Positions 5,836-6,518 of a stretch of DNA of 6,518 bases are shown one piece after another. Source of the DNA: an uncultured Pseudomonadota bacterium (GTDB taxonomy: Bacteria > Pseudomonadota > Gammaproteobacteria > Methylococcales > Methylomonadaceae); assembly GCA_903931355.1 (NCBI GenBank), contig CAIZCB010000275.1, forward strand, positions 1-6,518. Direction: 5' to 3'. The notes beneath the pieces were generated by a model that searched no databases, was not told where the DNA came from, and was given only the letters and a program-made list of their open reading frames with translations. The translations under genes and the position numbers were made by a program. How positions within the stretch are numbered: position 1 is the stretch's first letter; the number at the start of each line of letters is the position of its first letter.

Positions 5836-6408
5836 TTAATTTGCGTCTATTTGCTGTTTGGCCTGTTGATGGCCTAAATCAGCGGCTTTTTTCAACCAAA
5901 ACTGGGCTTTTTCACTGTTCTGATTGATGAAACCACCCTGCTGATACGCCGTTGCTAATTGATATTGCGCTGTGCCGGTTTTCACGGCCAACAAAATAAG
6001 GAATAGCGTTAAATAAGCGCTGATTTGCACAAACGTAGGACGCGGTGTTTCTGCTTGTGGCTCAATCGGTAAAGGCTCGCTATTTTTGGACTTCTTGACT
6101 TTGAACCAGATAATCCCAGCAGCATATGCCAAGCTGCCTACCAAGAGAACATTCAAACCCAGTTGGGTAAAAAAATGGCTGTAATCGCCATTTTTAAACT
6201 CATTTAAGTTTTGTGTGGCGATCACCCAACCCACTAGCCAACCCAAAAATAAACGCCCTTGTTGCTTGGCGCTATCAATGGTTTGTAATTTCAAACCCAA
6301 GGTAATGATTTTGAACGCACTAAACGCAGCAGCCATTTTGATACTCACCGCTAACGGTGTAATCAAAAACAGGGTTGAGAACAGTAAAATTTTTGGCAGG
6401 TTTTTCAT
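5836..6408 (-). CDS. Small membrane protein with a C-terminal Sel1-like repeat
   Basis: A 190-aa protein of unknown function. Hydrophobic segments lie at about 5-22, 53-64, 84-102 and 126-143, with a less clear stretch at 25-40; this suggests several membrane passes. A polar, proline-rich link (KVKKSKNSEPLPIEPQAE, 103-120) lies between the last two. The C-terminus (147-186) reads AQYQLATAYQQGG ... QFWLKKAADLGHQQAKQQI, which matches one Sel1/TPR-like helical repeat, a protein-protein interaction unit. Sel1 proteins usually carry several repeats in tandem, so a single one is unusual. The ATG at 6408 has AGG nine bases upstream and begins a hydrophobic stretch. The gene is on the same strand as gnnA but 136 bases away, and nothing ties its function to lipid A. 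Confidence 0.75.
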   Translation of the reverse strand: MKNLPKILLFSTLFLITPLAVSIKMAAAFSAFKIITLGLKLQTIDSAKQQGRLFLGWLVGWVIATQNLNEFKNGDYSHFFTQLGLNVLLVGSLAYAAGIIWFKVKKSKNSEPLPIEPQAETPRPTFVQISAYLTLFLILLAVKTGTAQYQLATAYQQGGFINQNSEKAQFWLKKAADLGHQQAKQQIDAN

Positions 6409-6471
6409 GATTCCGAACCTGTTTCTGGGTTGGGAAGCCCCGGCAATGAGACTGCTATTAGGTATTGCTTT

Positions 6472-6501
6472 TCCCCTCTTTGAAAAAGAGGGGTTAGGGG
6501 A
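6472..6501. repeat. Palindromic repeat CCCCTCTTT-GAA-AAAGAGGGG
   Basis: CCCCTCTTT (6473-6481) and AAAGAGGGG (6485-6493) form a perfect 9-bp stem around a GAA loop, followed by TTAGGGGAG, which can pair alternatively with the same CCCCT strand. Neither strand has a T-run after the stem, so it is not an intrinsic terminator. From memory, very similar elements (CCCCTCTTT...AAAGAGGGGTTAGGGGAGA) are scattered between genes in many bacterial genomes. It lies 64 bases upstream of the Sel1-repeat gene and may continue past the window. Confidence 0.65.
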
Positions 6502-6518
6502 GATTATTTAAATAAATC

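Overview
The window looks like chromosomal DNA of a Gram-negative gammaproteobacterium. It carries a lipid A gene (lpxB) directly downstream of a UDP-GlcNAc 3-oxidase/3-aminotransferase pair. It also has compact palindromic repeats of the GTAGGGTGGA / TGGGTTA type that I associate with methanotrophs (Methylococcales) and similar genomes. The genus is a guess; Legionella- or Acidithiobacillus-like relatives share the same lipid A gene logic. All seven coding regions I can support lie on the minus strand, so the window reads naturally from right to left.

Right to left: (1) a palindromic repeat at the right edge (about 6472-6501); (2) a small membrane protein with one C-terminal Sel1-like repeat (5836-6408); (3) a 135-base gap with a possible extended -10 promoter and a leader hairpin; (4) gnnA (4761-5699) and gnnB (3655-4749), 11 bases apart and clearly co-translated; (5) a 200-base gap filled by two different ~70-bp palindromic repeats; (6) lpxB (2303-3454); (7) a very AT-rich 381-aa gene of unrecognised family with PIN-nuclease-like motifs (1017-2162); (8) a DUF817 multi-pass membrane protein (92-937); (9) one base after it, the first 30 codons of a secreted or membrane protein that runs off the left edge (1-90).

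GnnA and GnnB together should turn UDP-GlcNAc into the 3-amino sugar UDP-GlcNAc3N. LpxA (not in the window) can then acylate its 3-amino group, and LpxB joins two such units into the lipid A disaccharide. The predicted outcome is a lipid A built on 2,3-diamino-2,3-dideoxyglucose, with amide-linked rather than ester-linked acyl chains at positions 3 and 3'.

The most unusual item is the AT-rich PIN-like gene. Sampled lines of it are about 23-32% G+C against 45-57% in sampled lines of neighbouring genes. It has a long insertion between its putative catalytic acids, a hydrophobic N-terminus and no recognisable antitoxin partner. It looks like a horizontally acquired single-gene islet, and defence or toxin activity is possible but unproven.
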